A stretch of 9,251 nucleotides of DNA from an uncultured Gammaproteobacteria bacterium (GTDB taxonomy: Bacteria > Pseudomonadota > Gammaproteobacteria > GCA-001735895). The DNA lies in assembly GCA_937980285.1 (NCBI GenBank), contig CALJQI010000120.1, positions 1 to 9,251 on the forward strand, written 5' to 3'. A program made the position numbers and the translations under genes. The notes beneath the pieces are model-generated. The model saw nothing but the letters and a program-made list of their open reading frames with translations. It did no database searches and had not been told where the DNA came from. Below are positions 1 through 5,905 of the stretch, in pieces; position 1 is the first letter of the stretch; every line of letters begins with the position of its first letter.

Positions 1-95
1 TTCCCGGCGAAGACTTCAAAAACGCACTACTCGAAATCTGGCTCGGTAATCACCCGGCCGACAAAAAGCTCAAGAAAGGCATGCTCGGCCTCTAA
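1..95 (+). CDS. C-terminal end of a chalcone-isomerase-like protein (5' partial)
   Basis: Reading from base 3, an open frame enters from the left edge and stops at TAA 93-95, giving 30 residues that start PGEDFKNALLEIWLGNHPAD and end KKGMLGL. The pattern of a G-E-x-F segment, then LEIWLG-x-x-PAD, then a lysine-rich stretch and a final MLG is typical, from memory, of the C-terminus of bacterial chalcone isomerase-like proteins. These are often exported proteins of unknown function, with the fatty-acid-binding fold of plant chalcone isomerases. The ending looks complete rather than truncated. The stop codon lies inside the first bases of the palindromic repeat that follows. The gene converges with hemL. 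Only the tail is visible, so the family call rests on a short motif. Confidence 0.6.
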   Translation, partial: PGEDFKNALLEIWLGNHPADKKLKKGMLGL

Positions 96-254
96 GGAAT
101 GCCTAAAAATCGTCTTTTTCCGCGATTGCGTTGTCGGCGCCGTGCCGGTGCGCCGGCCCGGTCGAACCATCATGTATTCACACATACATTCAGGTTCTGC
201 GCGCGGCGCCTCCTGGCACTCGCGAAAAAATCCTGATTTTTAAACACACCTTAG
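92..254. repeat. Large imperfect palindrome (foldback repeat element) between convergent genes
   Basis: The outer arms, 92-125 and 221-254, are inverted copies with a few mismatches and one gap: CTAAGG at 92-97 pairs with CCTTAG at 249-254, TAAAAATC at 104-111 with GATTTTTA at 235-242, and CGCGA at 121-125 with TCGCG at 220-224. GGCGCC occurs at 136-141 and 205-210 around the same centre (base 173). Near the middle is a further hairpin, GAACC (164-168) with GGTTC (193-197) enclosing ATGTA (172-176) with TACAT (185-189). The left half carries an extra small hairpin, GCCGG-TGCG-CCGGC (144-157). Seen directly: the palindrome. Inferred: a dispersed REP/MITE-like element that could also act as a bidirectional terminator between the chalcone-isomerase-like gene and hemL. 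No coding frame here looks real. Confidence 0.7.
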
Positions 255-280
255 TTTTCGGTAAACTTAAGTCTTCAGCG

Positions 281-302
281 AAAAAACCTTTACGAAAGTT
301 TT
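281..302 (-). terminator. Possible intrinsic terminator of hemL
   Basis: On the minus strand, starting a few bases after the hemL TAG, the sequence reads AAAACTTT-CGT-AAAGGTTTT followed by two more T. This gives a stem of about 8 bp with one bulged G, ending in a run of six T. The stem is AT-rich and therefore weak. The longer palindrome at 92-254 may do the real work. Confidence 0.35.
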
Positions 303-304
303 AC

Positions 305-1585
305 CTAGAGTTCGGCGAAAGTCGAGGCGGCGGCTTCGATGGTTTGCTCGATCTCGACGGCGCCGTGCATGGCGCTGACAAAACCCGCCTCGTAGGCTGA
401 TGGCGCCAGGTAGACGCCGCGCTTGAGCATGCCGTTGAAGAACCGGGTAAAGCGATCGACGTCGCAGGCGCTGACCTGGCTGAAGCTGGTCACTTCGGGC
501 TGATCGGTAAAAAACAGCCCGAACATCGCACCCACCTGGTTGGCGCGCATCGCCACGCCATTGGCCTCGGCCGCAGCCAGCAGTCCGCTGACCAGTTGAG
601 ACGTGCGCCGGGTTAAATCCTCGAAAAAACCCGGACGTGAAATAATTTCGAGATTCTTCAGTCCCGCCGCCATCGCCACCGGGTTTCCGGACAGCGTACC
701 GGCCTGGTAAACGGGGCCCAGCGGCGCGATGTGATTCATGATTTCGCGCTTGCCGCCAAAGGCGCCCACCGGCATGCCGCCACCGATAACCTTGCCCAGA
801 GTGGTCAGATCCGGAACGATGCCGAACAGCGCCTGCGCGCCGCCAAGCCCGACGCGGAACCCGGTCATCACCTCGTCGAATATCAATACGCTACCCGACT
901 GATCGCAGCACTCGCGCAGGCTTTGCAGAAAGCCTTCCACCGGCGGCACGCAGTTCATGTTGCCGGCAACCGGCTCGACGATGACGCAGGCAATCTGCTC
1001 GCCGATCTCGGCAAAAGCCTCGCGCAGCTGTTCACTGTTGTTGTACTCGAGCGTTACCGTATGATCGGCCAGCACCGAAGGCACGCCGGGTGAACTGGGC
1101 ACGCCCAGGGTCAGCGCTCCGGAGCCGGCCTTGACCAGCAACGAATCGCCGTGGCCGTGATAGCAACCCTCGAACTTGATAATCTTGTCGCGCCCGGTAA
1201 AGCCGCGTGCCAGCCGAATCGCGCTCATCGTCGCCTCGGTGCCCGAACAGGTCATGCGCAGCAGTTCGATGTTTGGCATGGTGTCGCAGATCATTTGCGC
1301 GAGCTCCACCTCCAGCGCGCAGGGCGCGCCGAAGCTGAGTCCTTTCTGCACCACCTCGGTTACCGCGGCGATGATTTCCGGGTGCGCGTGACCGCAGATC
1401 ATCGGCCCCCAGGAACCGACATAATCGATATAGCGATTACCGTCGACATCGACCAGGTAGGCGCCCTCGGCATGATCGATGAATGGCGGTGTACCGCCGA
1501 CCGCGGCAAACGCGCGCACCGGGGAATTGACGCCACCCGGTATTACCGCGCGCGCCTGCTCAAACAGTTGTTCTGATTTACTCAT
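305..1585 (-). CDS. hemL: Glutamate-1-semialdehyde 2,1-aminomutase
   Basis: This PLP-dependent cytoplasmic enzyme converts glutamate-1-semialdehyde to 5-aminolevulinate, the committed C5-pathway step of haem and other tetrapyrrole synthesis. The product is 426 aa, the usual family length. It starts with the family pattern MSKSEQLFEQARAVIPGGVNSPVRAF. Visible are a substrate-binding GSWGPMICGHAHP segment (about 57-69), SGTEATMSAIRLAR (about 114-127), the cofactor Asp in IFDEVMTGFR (Asp237) and the Schiff-base lysine in TTLGKVIGGGMPVGAFGG (Lys265, the position reported for E. coli). The ATG at 1585 gives the conserved N-terminus. Its ribosome-binding site is poor (AAGAACC just upstream). It lies 46 bp downstream of the ampG-like gene on the same strand, so co-transcription is likely, and it converges on the palindrome at 92-254. 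No key residue is missing. Confidence 0.97.
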   Translation of the reverse strand: MSKSEQLFEQARAVIPGGVNSPVRAFAAVGGTPPFIDHAEGAYLVDVDGNRYIDYVGSWGPMICGHAHPEIIAAVTEVVQKGLSFGAPCALEVELAQMICDTMPNIELLRMTCSGTEATMSAIRLARGFTGRDKIIKFEGCYHGHGDSLLVKAGSGALTLGVPSSPGVPSVLADHTVTLEYNNSEQLREAFAEIGEQIACVIVEPVAGNMNCVPPVEGFLQSLRECCDQSGSVLIFDEVMTGFRVGLGGAQALFGIVPDLTTLGKVIGGGMPVGAFGGKREIMNHIAPLGPVYQAGTLSGNPVAMAAGLKNLEIISRPGFFEDLTRRTSQLVSGLLAAAEANGVAMRANQVGAMFGLFFTDQPEVTSFSQVSACDVDRFTRFFNGMLKRGVYLAPSAYEAGFVSAMHGAVEIEQTIEAAASTFAEL

Positions 1586-1631
1586 GGTTCTTAATCTGGA
1601 TCCTTATGATTGGCACATAATACAACAAAAT

Positions 1632-3191
1632 TCAGGCCTTACCCCGTTCGCGTATCTCGAAGCGTTTCGCGGCCGCGACTATCAGCAGCACGACAGGCAC
1701 GCCGAGAATCGCCGTCAACAGGAAAAACACGGAATAGCCCATGGCGTCGACCATGGATCCCGAGTAACCGCCGAGCAACTTCGGTATCAGCGTCATCAAC
1801 GAACTGAAAATCGCGTACTGCATCGCGGTAAACGAAACGTTGGTCAGGCTCGACAGAAATGCGACGAAAGCGGCGCTGGCAATACCGGCGGACAGGTTGT
1901 CGGCCGATATCACGAGATAAAGCCAGAACAGATCATAACCGATACCGGCGAGCAGCATGAACAGTAAATTGGTCACAGCCGAAAGTACGGCGCCAAGCAG
2001 CAGTATTCGAATTACGCCGAATCGCAGCGCAAGCACGCCGCCGACGAAACCGCCGGCAATGGTCATCAACAAACCGAAGGTTTTCACGACCCTGGCAATC
2101 TCGGACTTACTGAAGCCTAGATCCTGGTAGAACAGGTTCGAAATGATGCCGAGAACGATATCGGAAACGCGATACAGCCCGATCAGCGCCAGCAGTATCC
2201 AGGCCAGCGACCAGCCATAGCGCTCGAAAAAATCCCGCACCGGGCGCAGGTAGCTATGCTCGACCATGGCGTAATCGACCAGCCCCAGCCTGACCAGCAG
2301 CATGGCCAGCAACCATGCGCTCGCCAGCGCCAGCGTCAGCCTCAGGCTTTCCATCAGGAATACCGCCAGGTAAGGCGAACCCATCGCCGACGATAGCAAC
2401 ATCATGACGCTATTGATGGCATCCGCGGAAAAGAAAAATACGCAGACGAAGCCACCGATGGCGATCACGAACAACAGCAGGAATCGCAACCGGTGGCGGG
2501 TGCTAACCGGTTCGCTGACCTCGCGCGAAACTTCCGGTTCGCTGATGACCAGGGTTGTGGTGACCCCGACCAGCATCGCCAGCGCCATCGCGCAGTAAGT
2601 CCATTGCCAGGCCTGGTAGTTATAGATTTCGCTGCTGCTGCCGAACCAGTCGGCGAGAAACAGCGAGCCGGCGCCGGCGACCAGCATGCCGACACGGTAA
2701 CCGGCGATATAAGTCGCCGACATCATCGCCTGTAACTCGGGCCCCGCCGATTCAATCCGGTAAGCATCGATGACGATATCCTGCGTCGCCGATGAAAATC
2801 CGAGCAGCACCGCGGCCATCGCCATCAGGGTCAGGCTCGACTGCTGCGAGGCGGGATTGATCATCGCCATCGACAGGATGGCGAGCATGATCGCAAGCTG
2901 CGCCAGCAGCATCCATGCGCGCCGCCTGCCCAGTCGATTACTCAGCCCCGGCAACGCCAGCTGATCGACCAGCGGTGCCCATACGAATTTGAACGAATAG
3001 CCAAGCGCCGCCCAACTGAAATAGGTCACCGCCGCGCGTTCGACACCGGCCTCGCGCAGCCATAGACTGAGAGAGGAAAAAATCAATAGCAACGGAATAC
3101 CGGCGGAAAAGCCGAGGAACAGCATCGTCACCACGCGCCGATGCGTGAATAGCGCAATCGGCGATGTCCGCTGCAGGTCGGTTTGATTCAC
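1632..3191 (-). CDS. ampG: AmpG-family muropeptide permease (MFS transporter)
   Basis: Predicted inner-membrane major facilitator protein of 519 aa. AmpG imports anhydromuropeptides (GlcNAc-anhMurNAc-peptides) from the periplasm for cell-wall recycling, and in some species this feeds AmpC beta-lactamase induction. Family marks are the N-terminal LFLGFSAGIPLLLIFSSLSLWL helix (24-45), WAPLVDQ (71-77), the loop LSNRLGRRRAWM (83-94), SSATQDIVIDAYRIE (133-147) and the C-terminal DNLSAGIASAAFVAFLSSLTN (431-451). Extra hydrophobic segments around 234-256 and 263-303 fit the 14-helix layout of AmpG. It starts at GTG (3189-3191), overlapping the exonuclease stop codon in a GTGA 4-bp overlap. A GGAG lies 11 bases upstream, so translational coupling is likely. 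It is somewhat longer than E. coli AmpG (491 aa, from memory). Substrate is inferred from family. Confidence 0.88.
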   Translation of the reverse strand: MNQTDLQRTSPIALFTHRRVVTMLFLGFSAGIPLLLIFSSLSLWLREAGVERAAVTYFSWAALGYSFKFVWAPLVDQLALPGLSNRLGRRRAWMLLAQLAIMLAILSMAMINPASQQSSLTLMAMAAVLLGFSSATQDIVIDAYRIESAGPELQAMMSATYIAGYRVGMLVAGAGSLFLADWFGSSSEIYNYQAWQWTYCAMALAMLVGVTTTLVISEPEVSREVSEPVSTRHRLRFLLLFVIAIGGFVCVFFFSADAINSVMMLLSSAMGSPYLAVFLMESLRLTLALASAWLLAMLLVRLGLVDYAMVEHSYLRPVRDFFERYGWSLAWILLALIGLYRVSDIVLGIISNLFYQDLGFSKSEIARVVKTFGLLMTIAGGFVGGVLALRFGVIRILLLGAVLSAVTNLLFMLLAGIGYDLFWLYLVISADNLSAGIASAAFVAFLSSLTNVSFTAMQYAIFSSLMTLIPKLLGGYSGSMVDAMGYSVFFLLTAILGVPVVLLIVAAAKRFEIRERGKA

Positions 3192-3970
3192 CGGGCCGAC
3201 GGCTCCAGGTCATAATCCATGATTAACGGCGCGTGATCGGAGAAACGCCGATCCCGGTAAATCCGTGCTTTTTGAATCCTGTCCTTAAGCCCCGGCGTAA
3301 CGATCTGGTAATCGATGCGCCAGCCGACGTTCTTGTCCCAGGATTGACCGCGATTCGACCACCAGGTGTATTGCTCCTCGCGCGGATCGACGACCCGAAA
3401 GCCGTCGACGAATCCGACCCGATCGAACAGATCCGTCAACCAGGCCCTCTCCTCCGGCAGGAAGCCCGAGTTTTTCTGATTAGAGCGCCAGTTTTTCAGG
3501 TCGATGTTGTGATGAGCAATATTCCAGTCACCGCAGATGATAAACTCGCGGCGCTTACGCCGCAGCGCCTGCAGGTGCAGGATAAAACTGTCCAGGAAAC
3601 GCCACTTCGATTCCTGCCGGTGATCGCCGGAAGAGCCCGACGGCGCGTAAAGCGAAATCACCGACAGATTTTTGAAACGGTACTCCAGGTATCGCCCCTC
3701 GTTGTCAAATTCGGACTCGCCAAAGCCGCGAATAACCTGCAGCGGTTGATGGCGACTGTAAATCGCGGTGCCCGCATAACCCTTTTTCAGCGCATCGAAA
3801 TAACTGCAGTGATAGTTTTTCGGGTGAAACATCGGCTGATCGAGCTGATCGACCTGGGCCTTGGTTTCCTGCACGCAGATGAAATCCGCGCGCTGACGCG
3901 GCAGCCATTCGAAAAATCCCTTGCGTGCGGCCGCACGAATACCGTTGGTGTTGATTGAAATCACGCGCAT
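3188..3970 (-). CDS. Exonuclease III / AP endonuclease family protein (ExoA-Crc lineage)
   Basis: This 260-aa protein belongs to the endonuclease/exonuclease/phosphatase fold. Family members cut DNA at abasic sites and digest 3' ends in base-excision repair. Catalytic and metal-binding positions appear intact: Asn7/Asn9 in INTNGIRAA, Glu35 in VQETKA, Tyr108 in LYAPSG, Asp148 and Asn150 in CGDWNIAH, Asp220 in GWRIDYQ, and Asp245-His246 in FSDHAPL. Length, several stretches (RRKRRE-x-I near 137-144, IDLKNWR 156-162, PGF-LPEERAW 168-177, GWRIDYQIVTPGL 217-229) and the position divergent from pyrE all match Pseudomonas Crc, the catabolite-repression protein, which from memory has lost the catalytic residues. 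I infer an active nuclease from the lineage that gave rise to Crc (xth or exoA in naming). It is the first gene of a likely operon with ampG and hemL. The ATG start gives the conserved MRVISINTNG; no strong ribosome-binding site precedes it. Confidence 0.9.
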   Translation of the reverse strand: MRVISINTNGIRAAARKGFFEWLPRQRADFICVQETKAQVDQLDQPMFHPKNYHCSYFDALKKGYAGTAIYSRHQPLQVIRGFGESEFDNEGRYLEYRFKNLSVISLYAPSGSSGDHRQESKWRFLDSFILHLQALRRKRREFIICGDWNIAHHNIDLKNWRSNQKNSGFLPEERAWLTDLFDRVGFVDGFRVVDPREEQYTWWSNRGQSWDKNVGWRIDYQIVTPGLKDRIQKARIYRDRRFSDHAPLIMDYDLEPSAR

Positions 3971-3979
3971 CTGAAACTG

Positions 3980-4008
3980 CTACCAATATTGAAATCTGGC
4001 GATATGAT
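3980..4008 (+). promoter_or_regulatory. pyrE: Weak candidate sigma-70 promoter toward pyrE
   Basis: TATGAT at 4003-4008 is a good -10 hexamer. CTACCA, 17 bp upstream at 3980-3985, matches the -35 consensus in only three of six bases. It lies just outside the left end of the 321-bp element, so transcription from here would put the whole element in the pyrE leader. This is a by-eye prediction only; a promoter inside the element is equally possible. Confidence 0.22.
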
Positions 4009-4028
4009 ACAGGATTGAGATAACCGAC

Positions 4029-4349
4029 TAGCCTGAATATTGCACGAAGGCGGCACAATCTTTGGAGAAAAACGATGATAATCAATTTTTCGGTGAACTA
4101 TTACAGAATCTCAAAGTACAGATTGTACCTGAACGAAATCAGGAAAAATCTGGCGGCCAATCTCGAACGATCCCCCTTGATCCATAGCTTTGGCTATGGA
4201 TCGGCGGGCGATCGTCCGACCTTGTTTGTTCGGCGCGTCCCTGCGCCTCACCCCTTTGGGGCCGCGCAGGAGCGCGTCCAAAATCGCTCCCGGCGATTTT
4301 GTGCCAGATTTCCCCTGAGCTTCGTTCCCTTCGTGCAATATGCAGGCTA
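4029..4349. mobile_element. MITE-like palindromic element with 22-bp terminal inverted repeats
   Basis: The ends, 4029-4050 and 4328-4349, are inverted copies of 22 bases with one mismatch (A4036 against C at the partner position); they read TAGCCTG inward from the left and CAGGCTA at the right. A second pair of arms, 4131-4154 and 4303-4327, is also inverted (GAACGAA...CAGG...AATCTGGC). Between them lie hairpins: GATCCATAGC/GCTATGGATC (4179-4202, 4-base loop), CCTGCGC/GCGCAGG (4240-4270) enclosing CCCC-TTT-GGGG, and AAAATCGC/GCGATTTT (4280-4300). No transposase or convincing gene is inside. TA at both outer ends would fit a TA-targeting (IS630/Tc1-mariner type) transposase acting in trans, but that is inference. 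The element fills most of the space between the divergent exonuclease gene and pyrE. Minus-strand frames through it, 83-87 codons long, look like by-products of the palindromes. Confidence 0.75.
4051..4130. other. 80-bp asymmetric segment inside the left arm of the element
   Basis: On the right side, the terminal repeat (4328-4349) directly abuts the inner arm (4303-4327). On the left, the matching parts are separated by these 80 bases, which are more AT-rich than their surroundings. The segment holds GGAG (4064-4067) seven bases before ATG 4075, opening a 91-codon frame, and a second frame from TTG 4062 of about 40 codons. Neither frame resembles a family I recognise. It could be a later insertion into the palindrome, or a segment deleted from the other arm. 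Confidence 0.5.
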
Positions 4350-4362
4350 ACGAATCCTGCAT
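4340..4362 (+). promoter_or_regulatory. pyrE: Hairpin over the pyrE translation start
   Basis: ATGCAGG (4340-4346) and CCTGCAT (4356-4362) are perfect inverted copies with a 9-base loop. The right half contains the first two bases of the likely pyrE start codon (4361). The left half contains the alternative in-frame ATG 4340 and the only AGG-like element nearby. In mRNA the stem would hide both starts. The left half belongs to the terminal repeat of the 321-bp element and the right half to the gene, so the pairing may be chance. Confidence 0.35.
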
Positions 4363-4999
4363 GCACGCCTATCAATCCCGTTTCGTCGAGTACTGCCTGC
4401 AACGCGGCGCGCTTCGCTTCGGCGAATTTACGCTCAAATCCGGCCGCGTCAGCCCCTATTTTTTCAACGCCGGCATTTTCAACCGCGGCGCCGACCTGGC
4501 CGCGCTGGCCGAATTCTATGCCGACGCAATCCAGCAGGCCGAGATCGAGTTCGACCTGCTGTTCGGCCCGGCCTACAAAGGCATCCCGCTGGCGGCAATT
4601 ACCGCAAGCGCCTTATTCCAGCAGCACCGGCGCGACCTTCCCTACGCGTTTAACCGCAAGGAGGCCAAGGATCATGGCGAAGGCGGCAGTATAGTCGGTG
4701 CGGAAATCGCCGGGCGCGTGATGATTATCGACGACGTCATCACCGCCGGGACCGCGATTCGGGAATCGATTAGCCTGATCGAAGCGCTTGGCGCAGAGGC
4801 CTGCGCGGTGACGATCGCGCTCGATCGCCAGGAAAAAGGACTGGGCGAGTTATCCGCGATCCAGGAGCTCGAACAGCGCGGGCTCAGGGTAATCTCCATC
4901 ATACGACTCGACCATATCCTCGAGTACCTGGCGGCGAGCGGCGATCACGCGCAACAGGCGGCGATCGAGGCTTACCGCGAGCGGTACGGTATCGACTGA
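4361..4999 (+). CDS. pyrE: Orotate phosphoribosyltransferase
   Basis: Cytoplasmic enzyme that joins orotate to PRPP to form orotidine 5'-monophosphate, the fifth step of de novo pyrimidine synthesis; it works as a dimer. The product is 212 aa, close to E. coli PyrE (213 aa). Visible are RFGEFTLKSGR (19-29) with the conserved lysine, SPYFFNAG (31-38), LLFGPAYKGIP (67-77), the flexible catalytic loop FNRKEAKDHGEGG (97-109) and the PRPP-binding motif IIDDVITAGTA (122-132). I prefer ATG 4361 because MHAYQSRFVEYCL aligns with the E. coli N-terminus MKPYQRQFIEFAL. ATG 4340, in the same frame, would add seven residues encoded largely by the mobile element. No good ribosome-binding site precedes either. 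The E. coli-type rph leader is absent; the upstream region is instead the palindromic element, so regulation here is probably unusual. Confidence 0.96.
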   Translation: MHAYQSRFVEYCLQRGALRFGEFTLKSGRVSPYFFNAGIFNRGADLAALAEFYADAIQQAEIEFDLLFGPAYKGIPLAAITASALFQQHRRDLPYAFNRKEAKDHGEGGSIVGAEIAGRVMIIDDVITAGTAIRESISLIEALGAEACAVTIALDRQEKGLGELSAIQELEQRGLRVISIIRLDHILEYLAASGDHAQQAAIEAYRERYGID

Positions 5000-5002
5000 A
5001 CT

Positions 5003-5032
5003 CGAGCCGGCCCGCGGGGTCTATTAGGCTCG
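5003..5032. other. Hairpin in the pyrE-DUF1223 gap
   Basis: CGAGCC (5003-5008) pairs perfectly with GGCTCG (5027-5032), and the loop contains the palindrome CCCGCGGG (5011-5018). There is no T-run after it, so it is not a classical intrinsic terminator. It may be a pause or processing site, or chance in GC-rich DNA. Confidence 0.25.
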
Positions 5033-5054
5033 TGCGTAAAATAGCAGGTGCCCC

Positions 5055-5813
5055 ATGCTTCGAGCCCTCCTGATTGCCAGTTTGTTGATTTCACCGGCGC
5101 TGGCTGGCAATTCCATCGTCGTCAGCAGCGGCGACAGGCAGACCGCGGTGGTCGAACTTTATACCTCGGAAGGTTGCAGTAGCTGCCCGCCCGCCGATCG
5201 ATGGCTGTCGCGGCTGGTGGAAATTCCGCAAGACGATGTCGACGTGCTGGCGCTCGCCTTCCACGTCGACTACTGGGATTACCTGGGCTGGAAGGATCGT
5301 TTCGCCAGCGCCGACTACACCAGCCGCCAGCGCAAGCTGGGCGCGAACAACCAGCAGCGGACGATTTATACGCCGGAGTTTTTCGTTAATGGCATGGAGG
5401 CGCGCGGCAGCAAAAACATCCTCGACAAGATTCGGCAGGCAAACGCGCAGCGCTCGCCGCTGGCGCTCGAATTAAGCGTATCGAGAGACCAGGGCAGCCT
5501 GGTGCTCGACCTGCATTCCCCGGCCGAGCGTGAAACCATCGGCCAGCTCCACTTGCGCTACCTGGTATACGAAAACAACCTGTCGACCGAGGTAAAACGC
5601 GGTGAAAACTCGGGCGAAACCCTCAAACACCAGCAAGTGGTGCGCTACATGAGCCCCGCCACAAGCCTGCAGATCGACAATCGATATCAGATCGCCATCG
5701 ATCCCGCCTGGGACCCGCAACAGGTTGGCGTTGCGGTGCTGGTTACCTCGCCCGGCAGCCGTCATTATCTGCAGGCGTTGCACACGCCCGTGGCCCGTTT
5801 AATGGCCCAGTAG
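5055..5813 (+). CDS. Secreted DUF1223 (thioredoxin-like) protein
   Basis: A 252-aa protein of the DUF1223 family, whose biochemical role is not established. The first 17 residues (MLRALLIASLLISPALA) form a short signal peptide with probable cleavage before GNS, so the mature protein should be periplasmic. The mature part opens with VVELYTSEGCSSCPPADRWL (32-51), whose Cys41-Ser-Ser-Cys44 pair sits where thioredoxin-fold proteins keep their redox CXXC. AFHVDYWDYLGWKDRF (68-83) and TIYTPEFFVNG (103-113) are further family signatures; the Pro in YTPEF is placed like the cis-proline of thioredoxins. The C-terminal half is predicted beta-rich. ATG 5055 is supported by AGCAGG six bases upstream. It lies 55 bp after pyrE and may be co-transcribed. 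A thiol-redox role is plausible but only inferred. Confidence 0.88.
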   Translation: MLRALLIASLLISPALAGNSIVVSSGDRQTAVVELYTSEGCSSCPPADRWLSRLVEIPQDDVDVLALAFHVDYWDYLGWKDRFASADYTSRQRKLGANNQQRTIYTPEFFVNGMEARGSKNILDKIRQANAQRSPLALELSVSRDQGSLVLDLHSPAERETIGQLHLRYLVYENNLSTEVKRGENSGETLKHQQVVRYMSPATSLQIDNRYQIAIDPAWDPQQVGVAVLVTSPGSRHYLQALHTPVARLMAQ

Positions 5814-5905
5814 AAACCGCTAAATTAATGAAAAATCACAATAAATAAACTATTATGGCTGATACGATCTGAGAGACCATAATCGGTCAAGGGTGTATCA
5901 AACCT

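Noticed and set aside
131..400. 89-codon plus-strand frame from TTG 131 running into hemL
   Set aside because: It crosses the palindromic repeat and then reads antisense to the hemL 3' end; composition and lack of a ribosome-binding site argue against it.
1479..1967. 162-codon plus-strand frame across the hemL-ampG junction
   Set aside because: It is antisense to two clear genes and is low-complexity His/Gln/Arg-rich, typical of shadow frames.
3233..3958. 241-codon plus-strand open frame covering almost the whole exonuclease gene
   Set aside because: It is antisense to a protein with intact catalytic motifs, has no recognisable domain or start signal, and long antisense frames are common in GC-rich coding DNA.
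4340..4360. pyrE start at ATG 4340
   Set aside because: It adds seven residues partly encoded by the mobile element, while alignment with E. coli PyrE places the first residue at 4361. It is not fully excluded, since neither start has a good ribosome-binding site.
4111..4402. Two minus-strand frames of 83 and 87 codons over the element and the pyrE start
   Set aside because: They are made almost entirely of the palindromic element and have no family resemblance. Frames like these are often mis-annotated as hypothetical proteins in repeats.
5814..5905. Promoter for the DUF4124 gene in this AT-richer gap
   Set aside because: TATTAT (5851-5856) and CATAAT (5878-5883) look like -10 boxes, but no -35 hexamer at proper spacing supports either, so I did not list one.
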